NCBI GenBank assembly: GCA_008360955.1
Contig: LUCM01004876.1
Span: 95,394 to 159,393 of the forward strand
Direction of reading: 5' to 3'
Length of the DNA stretch: 64,000 nt
Source of the DNA: Fasciolopsis buskii
Lineage: Eukaryota > Platyhelminthes > Trematoda > Plagiorchiida > Fasciolidae
In this document: positions 29,201-41,200 of the stretch, piece after piece
Layout: the number at the start of each line of letters is the position of its first letter
How positions within the stretch are numbered: the first letter of the stretch is position 1
Program-made: the position numbers and the translations under genes
The notes under the pieces: model-generated
Database searches by the model: none
What the model was told of the DNA's origin: nothing
The model's input: the letters and a program-made list of their open reading frames with translations, nothing else

Positions 29201-32200
29201 CAATGAAGTGTGGATATTTGCCTCTAATAAAGAAAAATTCTGAGCAGTACACTTCCATATTCGACTAATGGAACTCCCTTCCCACATAAACTCGCTCTCC
29301 GCATTTACTCAATTAATCGTTCTCTGCGCGGTCATGTGAACTGGTTAAACACACTGATGTCATGTACCAACTGAACTGAGCCTGATCTCTCAGCCGTAAC
29401 TATAACTCCAGCAGGGGAATGGATAGTACCCTGCGCAGTCCGTGGGATCGCACAGACAGGCAATACAATAAACGACGTGGAAGTGAGGCTTTTATCTGAT
29501 GAACAGATGTATACGGCAGTAGTCAAATACGAATTCACGAAAACATAAACGATGTACAAGAAACAAACACGAGAACGCGGGAGGTACCTACGGGAGATTA
29601 ACGTACCAACTTGATGTTATTTAACTGTTCCGAGAAGAGGAAATTACACTGACTGGCAAACATACAGCTCATGTAGCGGAATGGAGTGACTAGGGCACGA
29701 GCCAATTTGTCACAGACAATTTGAGCGTTTGCAAGATTTTGGGCCACAGCGTCCGTTGAGGACATGCTATCTTGAGGTGAAAAATTCAAAACGGAATGTG
29801 GATACAAATGAGCGATGAAGCGAAAGATCAACGACAATAAAACAAGATGATTTTATGGAGGGCAAACCGCATTGTAGTTGAGTATCGTCCAAACAATTAT
29901 ACGCTAGGCTAAGATCCTAGGATTTAATTTATTGTGCGATATTGTCATTTGAATTAGAAACAACTGAAGAGGAAAATTCACGAAGAAAATATGAACCCGG
30001 TTTCATCAACATGCACCAAGGAAGCACAAGTTACAGGAACGAATTGATGGAAGCATTGTTTTGCTGATAAATTGCCAGGAAGCATTATATCACAGTGGGA
30101 GGTCGCAGAGCCCGAACTGGGATTTGAACCTAGAGTGGAAAAGTTTGCACACTTAAAAATGGATTTGGGGTACCACACAAAAGATTGTCTCAGTTCAATC
30201 TGAAGGCTATAGATAGACAATGTACCACTCCTAGAAAAGTACACAGGTATTCATCTGTGTTTTGTATGGACATCACGGGCTGTGTTTCTGTGAGCTGCTG
30301 ATCTCTCGGCTTTCACGTCCAAAATGGTTTATGAAAGGCGTAAACGGATTATTGCTGGTAAGTGGGATAGTGCAAGATTCGAATCCCACCATCGACCGGA
30401 ATGTCCTATGCGACCCTATTTTCGAATCATAACCATTGCGTTCGGCTTGCCATTGATGTTTAGTTGTCCCTGGTTGTATCCAGTAGGTGCGATCTTTCGA
30501 CTTATGGAACTCAGGGTTTCTGTAAATGTCTGGAAGCAAATCAGTACTCAACTGCCGTCCACTTTCTTTTGATTATGATAACTAGTTATCACTGACACTA
30601 AGGCAGGTTTCTTGGTGCATGTATTTAAATAAGCAATACTAAAAAGAAGCTCCCATTTGGACAAATTTGAAACAATTACATAACGCTTCTCAATTATCTA
30701 AGAAAACAAACGCCAAGGTACGGGAGCCAGCCGATAATAGAAGTGACTATGATAAGGTCCACCTCAACCAAAAACGAAGGCTGAAAAGTAACGTAAGTCA
30801 GCTGCTCTCGTGAGCCATTGATAGACACACATGACGTTCACGCTGAAAAGGTTTCATTAGCAAACAAAATGACGTTAAAAGTCTGCAGCTAAGTGCTTCA
30901 CAATCTTTTGCAACTTGAGAAATTTGAACACAAAGTATCCTAGATTACTTTGAACACCGTCGTGGTGTATAGCCTAGGTAAAAGGTTCTCAGGTTCAGCG
31001 TCTATCGCACCTCCTGCATTACTTCAGGATTATATGAAAGCAGTTTAGAGCTTCCATCAAAATGATACAGTGAAGTCACGTTGACGTAGATCTAAAACAT
31101 GATTCATCTTACATGGGCACATCTACAAAATGTACTGGTTGGTTGCGGACCACCCTACAATTTGCAAACAAGTGCACGTTTGTCAGATTTAATCACAACC
31201 AGACTGCACTTTGACGCAGTGTGACGGCTTGCGAGATATACAGGATGGCTTACCTCAAACCGAAGATCCAGTCATGCCGGGAAAGTCAATGGGTAGAGGC
31301 CTGACGAAGTAGTCTCCTAGTCCACCCGGTCGAGGGTTGATTTGAGTTGGCAGGTCAGTCAGAAAAACGGGTGGAAGAATAAGTGATCCAAGTAGATAGG
31401 CTTCCGCTTAGCTATACCCCGCTGTCTTGCGCTTAGGTTCCTGTCAGAACCGAAGGCTTTGGTTGAGAACCGTAATCGTTCTTCTGTTTAGCGGTTGGAC
31501 TCCCTAGCAGTACCCGTCCCCCATTCCATATGGGTTGCACTTTTACAAAGAATTCCACATTGCATCGGTCGTCGCGGAGGGTAATCAGGACCGCACTATC
31601 CATTACATCGAGCAGGGTGGGTAGTGATAACTATTCCACTACTCAGAGTTCCCTTTCTTTTATTCAATCTGCCTCTTCGGTCTCCAATCCAGTCTCTTTG
31701 CCCATTCTACCTACATATAATGTTCCCACTGACAACACGTCCTATACCTGCAACGGTTCAAGGTCAAATAGTATGATAGGTGGTTTCCAGTCTGTTAGCT
31801 AACATTTTCTCAAGCCTCGTCAGCCTCTGAATCTCGGCTCCTTCAATGTGCACACTTTAATGCACGCCATCCAACAGGCGTGTTTGGCTCCNNNNNNNNN
31901 NNNNNNNNNNNNNNNNNNNNNNNNNNNNNNNNNNNNNNNNNNNNNNNNNNNNNNNNNNNNNNNNNNNNNNNNNNNNNNNNNNNNNNNNNNNNNNNNNNNN
32001 NNNNNNNNNNNNNNNNNNNNNNNNNNNNNNNNNNNNNNNNNNNNNNNNNNNNNNNNNNNNNNNNNNNNNNNNNNNNNNNNNNNNNNNNNNNNNNNNNNNN
32101 NNNNNNNNNNNNNNNNNNNNNNNNNNNNNNNNNNNNNNNNNNNNNNNNNNNNNNNNNNNNNNNNNNNNNNNNNNNNNNNNNNNNNNNNNNNNNNNNNNNN

Positions 32201-35200
32201 NNNNNNNNNNNNNNNNNNNNNNNNNNNNNNNNNNNNNNNNNNNNNNNNNNNNNNNNNNNNNNNNNNNNNNNNNNNNNNNNNNNNNNNNNNNNNNNNNNNN
32301 NNNNNNNNNNNNNNNNNNNNNNNNNNNNNNNNNNNNNNNNNNNNNNNNNNNNNNNNNNNNNNNNNNNNNNNNNNNNNNNNNNNNNNNNNNNNNNNNNNNN
32401 NNNNNNNNNNNNNNNNNNNNNNNNNNNNNNNNNNNNNNNNNNNNNNNNNNNNNNNNNNNNNNNNNNNNNNNNNNNNNNNNNNNNNNNNNNNNNNNNNNNN
32501 NNNNNNNNNNNNNNNNNNNNNNNNNNNNNNNNNNNNNNNNNNNNNNNNNNNNNNNNNNNNNNNNNNNNNNNNNNNNNNNNNNNNNNNNNNNNNNNNNNNN
32601 NNNNNNNNNNNNNNNNNNNNNNNNNNNNNNNNNNNNNNNNNNNNNNNNNNNNNNNNNNNNNNNNNNNNNNNNNNNNNNNNNNNNNNNNNNNNNNNNNNNN
32701 NNNNNNNNNNNNNNNNNNNNNNNNNNNNNNNNNNNNNNNNNNNNNNNNNNNNNNNNNNNNNNNNNNNNNNNNNNNNNNNNNNNNNNNNNNNNNNNGGGCA
32801 CTAGATAGACTGTCGAGATCGGTTGCTCGGTTTGGCATGTGCTTTGCACCTTCAAAGTGCAAAGTGCTGTTACAAGACCTGATGAGACGACAGTAATCCT
32901 GAACTTCATACTGGATGGAGAGGAACTAACGATTGTCGACCGCTTCACTTATCTCGTTAGGTGCGTGTCGAACGATGGTAGCTCGGCAGTGGAGGTAAAT
33001 ATGCGTATATCCAAGGCTTGACCGGCTTACGCTGGACTGAAACACTTCTGGAGTCGGCCTGATATTTCACTTCAGTTGAAAGTTCGTGTACACTGTGCCG
33101 CAGTGCGCTCATTTCTGTTGATTGAAGGCGAGACACTAAGTATGTTTGTGGGAGATGTTCGTCGGTTGGAAGTTTTCGATCACCGACATCTACGTAGTAT
33201 ATCACTAGGATTGCATGGAATGACCGGGTGAGTAGTGTGCAAGTTAAGAATCTGCTATTAGGTGCCGATTCTGAGAACACCTTATATCAGCGTATGAAAC
33301 TTAGTAGAATACGCTGGTTGGGTCAAGTGTTGCGTATGACGAACACCAGTCTACCATATCGTGCCCTATTTTGTGTTCCTTCCAAGGAATGGAGGGAGCC
33401 ATGTGTAGGTCAACAGATGATGTGGCAACGTGGAATGAGAAAATGTACAGAGAACTTATGTAAGGTTGGTGTCTCACGTCTTCGTGGTTGGGGTCCGAAA
33501 GACTCGTCAACTAGCTGGCAGGAGACACTGAAGGATATCTCAGTGAACCGTGAACAGTGGCGATGGGATTGTCATTTCCTATCGAATCAGAATGACTGAA
33601 AGCACGTGCGTTTGTACAGTTAGACTGTGTTCCGTGTGTTGGCTACGGCAGCATTCTAATCTTTTCCCACCGGTGTAGGTCTATTCCCTATTCCCTTTGG
33701 ATATTCACTCTTTTCATAGAAACATGTAAATGTGGGGAAAAGGCAGCGATCAGTGGGGGCTGCTTTGCTGGTTAACGATGATGAGATTTAAACACAGGGA
33801 GACAATTCTAACGAATCTTAAGTATTTCCTATATAAATCCCAATCATTTTGGCATAATTCTAATGCGGTGTGAGAAAGGATACGTATCTCATGTCTGATT
33901 ATCAAGCGAAAGGGGCCAACTGGGTTGGAGAAAAAAGGTATGTGGGCCGAATACTTTCCTCATTGGTCGAGAATGGAAAACAACTCGAAGTAAATTAGGG
34001 ACAACAAGAACTTAATTAGTTCGATTCACTTCCATTTTTAAAACTAATAACCGCCCATTATGGCACTCTGGCTTCGGCTATAACCTCTCAGCAACGACTT
34101 AGTAAAGGCGAAGCGATAGAGGGAAGCTAGGTAAAAGAACTTCAGGGAATAAGTGGAAAAATCATGTAGATGAGGAAAGAATTCGAATGCATGCACACCA
34201 ATGACTGCCATAGGTCTCCAAATCCTCAATGCGAGGCTTCTGAGAACCTCAACCTATCAGTTTAACTCGTGCTGGGAACAGCACAATCTTGCTACTGTTA
34301 ACAGACACAGGGAGAAACTGTGATCTGAATGTTGACTTTCGAAAGTATTGTCGGCAGTTAAAATCTGATATGTGCCAATCTCTTCCGGGCTCAGATCAAC
34401 TTTTTCAGACACAAAGATCATCGCGGTATTCCGGCGAAAGCGGTCCCCTGGCACGTCACACAAGCGACTGGACCAAATCAAACACAAACCCGTACGGGGC
34501 GTGTTGAGGGCAGGATACTGCGGTTTGAATGCAGCTACAGTCCCAGCCAAATACCAAAAAACTTACACTGACTCATTCGATTTAAACCGGGATAAGACGG
34601 AGAGAATTGTAGACTGGACTCCACAATTCAACTACGAACACGTATACAAACGCGCATCATCGTGGTCCATTTCGCTTTCGAATGTGACAGGTGTAGTTGG
34701 GTCACGTATGCACCAACAAATTGACTAGCACAATCGATATGAGTAAAACCCATAGGTTTGAACTCACAACCGCATGCATTTAAATCACTGGTCAGTATGT
34801 GCTTGAGGAATCAAGCAAGCTGTTCGTCACTTCCGTATGGACTGAAATGTCAACGCAAAGAGTGGGGATGGTAACCGAGCGGTAAGCAATGGTGCACTTG
34901 AGTGAATCAATGCATGAACTCTTAACCCAAGCCTAACAAGTGGGAGGGGGCCGATTGAGGTTGTAGCAGGAATGGCTGTTCCGTCTGGAAAATCCGTGCA
35001 CAGATTTGAGATGGATCATAGTAGGGGAAAACAAATGTATCCCCTCGAAACTGGTGGAGTGAGCCAGCCTTGATTGACTAAAGCGAGCGAGTTGGTTTCT
35101 GTGTGCATGCTTGGAGTAGTTCGCCGTAAACACATGGAATTAACCGAACAACATGGCTAGTTCAGAGGTTAGCTCGATGCGCGAATCTGTGTAACAGTCA

Positions 35201-38200
35201 ATTTGACGCTTGATTAGCATAATCCCTTCAGGTGGGAGTGGATACTTAGGTGGGCTTCATGATCGAATAAAATACACACATGACGAGAAAATTGGAACAA
35301 CACCAACCAACTCGCGTACTTTGGTCAATCAAGGCTGGCTCACTCCACCAGTTTCGAGGGGATACATTTGTTTTCCCCTACTATGATCCATCTCAAATCT
35401 GTGCACGGATTTTCCAGACGGAACAGCCATTCCTGCTACAACCTCAATCGGCCCCCTCCCACTTGTTAGGCTTGGGTTGAGTTCATGCATTGATTCACTC
35501 AAGTGCACCATTGCTTACCGCTCGGTTACCATCCCCACTCTTTGCGTTGACATTTCAGTCCATACGGAAGTGACGAACAGCTTGCGTGATTCCTCAAGCA
35601 CATACTGATCAGTGATTTAGTTGCACAAGAGTGCAATAAAACATCGGGAATGACCCAAGTTGGTATTGGGAGAAATACTTGTGTCGTACAATTCTAATAG
35701 GAATGTAAATAACTATGGGGTTATTTTTGGGTGTGGCTGATTTATTGCATAAAAAATGCGCTTGGAATAGTTTATTCGCCTAATTTTATGATCTTATTTA
35801 GTTTTAAAGTCTAGATTTGCTTAAACACAGAAATTTAAATTGAGGAAGGTTTTTAACCAGATCACAGTCATCTAAATTGTAGCACCAAAGGATTACATTA
35901 TTTCTACCTTATTGCTTCCGTGAAAATGCAGGCGATTAACGTAGCGTGTTCGAATGACCTTAACACAAGATCGACTTTGATGCAAATCAAGATCCCTACT
36001 AAAGGAGAACCAGAATTAGGATACATCTTAATGCCCTTCCAAACAAGTTTTCATACTCTATTAAGATTCCATTCTTCATGTTCAGACGAGTTTACCTCGA
36101 CAACCAAGGTTGCTCATGCTTAACTGGCCTTAAAGACAAGCAAGGGCCCGACGCAACAACATTAAAAAAACCCTATACAAAAGACTAATACAAAGAGGAA
36201 CAACATCCAATGGCATAAAAATATTGTTTTTTGTGTTTTCACCGAGCACATTTTGTGATTGTTGTGTTCTGTTTTTGGTGTGTTTTTTACGGGGCATGCA
36301 GCATTCTCAACAATGATTTCGATTCGGAACCATGTCTCTGTGGTTCCAACAAACACCAATCCTCATCTTGTGGGCCCCGACCAGGAAGGTGGGAAATTGC
36401 ACGGAAGCCAAAACCGAAACCAACCTCATCATATCTTTCCAAAGAGCCACAGGCCGGCCATTGCGTTGCTTCACCCAACTTTCCCCCAGCACATTACATC
36501 AAGAGCATGAAAAATGATAGGTAGACAAACGCAAAAGTTGTCCAAGATACGGAGGAGAGCCAAGATCTTGAAACCGTAAGCAAAAGTATTACGAATTGTA
36601 AAATTACATACTTTCCTTTTGAGGGCTTTCTCTTAGGGTTGTAAGACCTAGCCGCTTCGCGTTGAGGATGTCCGATGGCTTCGAAACATCACTTGAGTCT
36701 GATGGGGAACTCGAGTGAGCAACGACAAAGTGGATCGCCGTGTGCTAGGTGCAAATAGCCGTCCTCTGACTGAGATAATCGCACTTTTTTGACATACCCG
36801 CCTATCATCCACCTTTTCCAGCTCTTGATGCAACGCGCTGAGAAAGTCTCGAAGAAGCAACGTAGTGGCCGGCCTATGGACCGATAGAACATAAATGTTT
36901 GTATGTATTGAATACTAAGCGATGGTAAACTCAGTAGAATAATGGCATTTAGGAGGGTCCCAACTCGAAATAAAAATGGGATAATTTTTTTCTCTTTTGT
37001 TATTTTATACGTTGAGATTTTCCCTGATCACAAGTTTCTCAAATTTTGCCAACATTTGACAATCATTTCAAGCTTTAGATATACATAGACTTTCCCAGAG
37101 GGCGGAATAATATCCATTTTGAACAAACTTTTCCTCACAAATCCGAAAGAAAATAGGCTATAGAAGTTATCCTAGTGTCAGTCGAATAGTCAGGATGAAA
37201 TCCTCTCAAAGACACCGAATTCGGCATTGTGAAGAAGAGAAATCTAGCTAAAAAACATCGCTTTGAAAACGTGATTCGAGAAGTGTTCAAGACCTGCGTT
37301 AGGAAATAACCGAAGGCGCCCGAATGCGACTGTCTTCTCCAAATGGACAAAATGATTATGGCGCTAAAACTAGGAACAAGCTATCATATAAATGTCAAAT
37401 AAATCAAATTAATTTTACACCCAATTCTGAATGTGAAGATAGAAACAGCTTGTTCACGTTGTACAAGGTTTGCACAGCAGCCAAGATGTGTTCGCTCTCT
37501 AACTGACGACGTCGTTCGGAGATGACTGAATGACCACGGAACGTACGCTATAGTCTAATTTAATTTCTTTCGCTCCTGTGTTGTCCAGGAGTAAGCGAGA
37601 CCTTGTGCATACAAGATGCATTCACCTTTTCCAGAAATGGGCTATTTGAAATGCATTTATTCAGTTCTTTTTATCGTCCGTATAGGTCTCGTGTATTAAA
37701 AATCAGTGCACTGAGGTATCGGGTTTCGAAATATAGAAGTTATTCAAGACTTATTTGAATTATTACCATTCCTCTCTGGGTTTTGGATCCACATCAGACA
37801 AAACTAGCTGGTCCTGATGAAGAGAAAGTTGTTTCTTACTTTGTTGTCAGAAGGGCGCTGGGTGAGAAATGTTAAAATACCTCGTTTCAAGCAATCGAAC
37901 ACTGCTTACCAAGAATGCTTCCTGAATAAACTACAAGGCGGAAATTTCACGAGGTCAGTTCAAAGAAATTCCAACTGGGCAGACGCAATTACACTTTCAC
38001 ATGAAACATTGCCCCGCTGCAAGACCAAACACACTACTAAATTTGTATTTTCTACAACGGCAGCTCACCCGTTTACCAGGTCAGTTGACCCCACATTACG
38101 CGCACAAACGTGAGAGTCAACTGGCGTTCAGCCGTGGAGAGTAGAACAAAATTAACAAGTACCAAGAATTTCGGTCTTTCAAGACTGGAAGGCTGAATTG

Positions 38201-41200
38201 ATTGACTCAAAAGTACAAACGATTATCAATGATACCGAAGGAGCGAGAGACCGCACAATACTGATGATAAGAACACCGACTTGGAACCATTAATTTTCAT
38301 TGACCCTGTCTAGTAATCGTTGTTTAAAGCATACTACGATGTCCGTCGAAATCCGCAAAGTTTCTTCGGTTTAGTGAACACATCTCTGTGAACGTGGGAT
38401 ATTAGTAAACTCTTAATGATGAAACTTCGCGGGAATTTAGATTCAGAATGAGTCAAGAGATTAATATATTGGGAACGCCGAACAGTATGGAAGTGATTAC
38501 TCGAAAGAATAAATCAATAGTTCTGTTATTCAAACAAGAGAATAGATTAGAGACAGCAATACCATCGTCTGGGAGAGTAGAAGACCCGCATGGCGGCTGG
38601 GAGCAGCCATGAGTTGATGATTATCATTTAAAGTTGGCTCAATCAAAAACTACAGAGAGGCAGTTTGAGAACGGCTTCAAAATCCTGTTTAAGACAAAAA
38701 AATGATTCTAAAAAGTGGGGTTCTCCAACGAACAAGTTGATTGAGTGAATGATTCCTGGGAAGGATGCTTTGGCCGCTAGTATGCAATGGATTCAGGGGA
38801 CTTTTTTGATGCGGCTTGAATTTACAAGCATAAATTCAGGGTCTTTAGAAAAAATCCTACCGAGAGGTTTCGAATAAATGACAAAGCGTCTGTTGTAGGA
38901 CATTCTTCCTCTGAGTTATGGAAGACGGGGTTTGTATAGACATCTTGCTGTCGTATCCATGTAAATTTTCTTGTATTTTTAGTATTATTTTATCCAACTT
39001 TGTTCCCGTTTCTAGAGGTTTAGCTTTCTGACGCAGGACCCCACTTCTTCGTATTGTTAGTAAAATCCCGTTGTATTCTGTACCAGTTCAAGATTGAATT
39101 CAGAAGAATAACATTGAAACGGCTACACTAAGTCTCACTCGCCACTGGTGCATCTCATTGGCCAGCTGTTCACATCACTCACCAGTCCAAGAGTGGGATT
39201 TGCATATAAGACAAGGGACTTACAAGAGACTGACCTTTACACTGATTCGTTTTCAGCTTGTTCACGAGGGTCGAATAGCCGATACGAGCGATCTGGAAAA
39301 ATTGAGCATAGAGCTGGAAGCTTGAATACAAGCGCATGAATAAATCGCTCAAGAAAGTGTGAAATTCCTTCTCTCGAAAAGTTTTTTCAAACCACGGAAC
39401 TTCGTTATTTAGGATGAAAAGTAACACTTGATGTAACGCAATTTTCGGCTCATTCAGTGGTCAACAACTTAAATGAAGAGCATTCAGAACGTACCGCTAG
39501 TAATGATACGCTTGCGCATGCAGCCGTAACTGTCATTCAATTGCTGATAGGAACAGCTGCACTCTTATTCCGCACACGCCCGTGATGATGACACTGATAT
39601 ACGTCGATCAGGTGCAGCCGAACCTGTGATAGGACTAGGGCCGCGTGTCGGGAGGCACCAGCCCTAGCGCTACTATCCAGACAGCATGTATACTGCACGA
39701 CAGAAAGTTTATAACAACTGTTGATAGGAAACGCTTTGGCACTAGGTGTTCATCTTAACTAACGGAATTTTAAGGAGCATGGTAATAGTTAACAACCGCG
39801 TGTAACGAGCCTTACGAAGTTCAGTTAATTCAATGAAAGTTGTACACTGTCAAAGGACGCAGATTATTCAAATTCCAAAGTTAACGTTACACAGTTAACA
39901 GTGCACTGAAAAAGGTATACAATTTAAGATAAGTCGCAAATCTCCTGCCTGCTCTAAGATGTCATTTCACTTTAAGAACTGTGTACCTGCAGAAATGATT
40001 TCAAGTACTTAACCGCAGATGGTAGATGGTTCTGCTGTTGCCCAGCTCATTACTGCGCCTGATCTAGTGAGATCTTATGTGGTTCGCCGCTTTAATTCGG
40101 TCTTTTCTATCTAACACGAACTATGCTCGCTGTCGCTCTGTCTACATACCTGAAAAGCTATTGGGAACCCATCATCTTCATTATCATTCGCGGATTGTAA
40201 TAAAATGTTAATTCGGTTCACCATTTTCTTCAGTCCTCTTCTCTCCTTGCGCTATTTTTGATCGAAACTCAGATCCTCCTCTCAGTAGATGCTGCGCATT
40301 ACCAGATTCCTAACTGTACTTTTTAGTTCTTTCGTTGTCAAAACAGGTGCCCGTCCTTTTGTTTAGCGGTCGAGTGCCACCTGTTGAGCACCAAATTTTA
40401 ACTTTCTCAATCTCGAATTCAAACTAGTGATTGAAACTCTGAATTCATTGTTCCAATCAAAACTTTGTTCTGTTCATCGTCATTTCAGTTTCGCTCATTG
40501 CAAGGCGATCTTCTCTGTCAATGGCAGCTAAACATTTTGGTTCGTTGATAAAGCAGTCTCCCGAAAATTCTGCGCTTCCAATTTCTTTTTTAATTGGGAT
40601 TTGCTCAGTGACCTTGTCGGCAAACCACACCAGAAAGATGGTTCGTGCATCTCGGTTTTCCTCCACTTCCGCTTACCTTAATGTCCTACTCTTCAGTCTA
40701 CATCCACTTTCAATAACAACCGTTTTACACATCTAATTAACATTAGAACGATACCACAAGCGCAAACCACCTGGTCTAAATGGAAGTCTATAAAACCTTT
40801 AAAACATGTGCCCTGAATGACTTTTTCTGCTATCCCCTCCATTTTTCTACCTTTCCGATACCAAGAAAACACGTCGAAACTCCTCGTGTTTCCAAACGCG
40901 ACTTCTCTGAAGTCGAAAAACTACCGTCGGATTTGTTCAACACCTGTTACTTCTAAAATGTCCGAAACCACTGCCTCCAATCAACTGCAATCGTTTTTCG
41001 AACGCGAATGGCTATGGAGCAACCGCCAACACGGACCTTGACAACGTTGTCTCATAGATGGTTCGCATTCTTTCGTCTTACATTCTTGGCAGACAGCATT
41101 CGATAACCTCGGAAAAGCACACCCATTACCTCTCGGTATCTCCAAGGCCTTCGGTCGAGTTTTGAACGAGGGCTTATCGAGTCCACTCTAGTTTTCGCAC

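Larger units (their letters stand above)
24835..29606 (-). other. COG7 intron between exons 12 and 13
   Basis: It contains SINE-like pieces at 27405-27795. Open frames at 25263-25635 (plus strand) look slightly protein-like but have no recognisable domain. The plus ORF at 28281-28499 is likewise unassigned. Confidence 0.75.
29771..39234 (-). other. COG7 intron between exons 11 and 12 (9.5 kb)
   Basis: This is the largest intron. It contains the gapped RTE copy and the foldback. 35620-39234 is AT-rich with only short ORFs and nothing recognised. Confidence 0.8.

Noticed and set aside
31843..32948. Open frames of more than 300 codons on both strands
   Set aside because: They consist almost wholly of unknown residues across the assembly gap.
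34933..35511. Open frames on both strands with mirrored sequence
   Set aside because: They are the two arms of the foldback read in opposite directions.
36231..36524. Overlapping open frames in several frames on both strands
   Set aside because: The overlap in up to six frames reflects base composition. No splice context or domain was seen.
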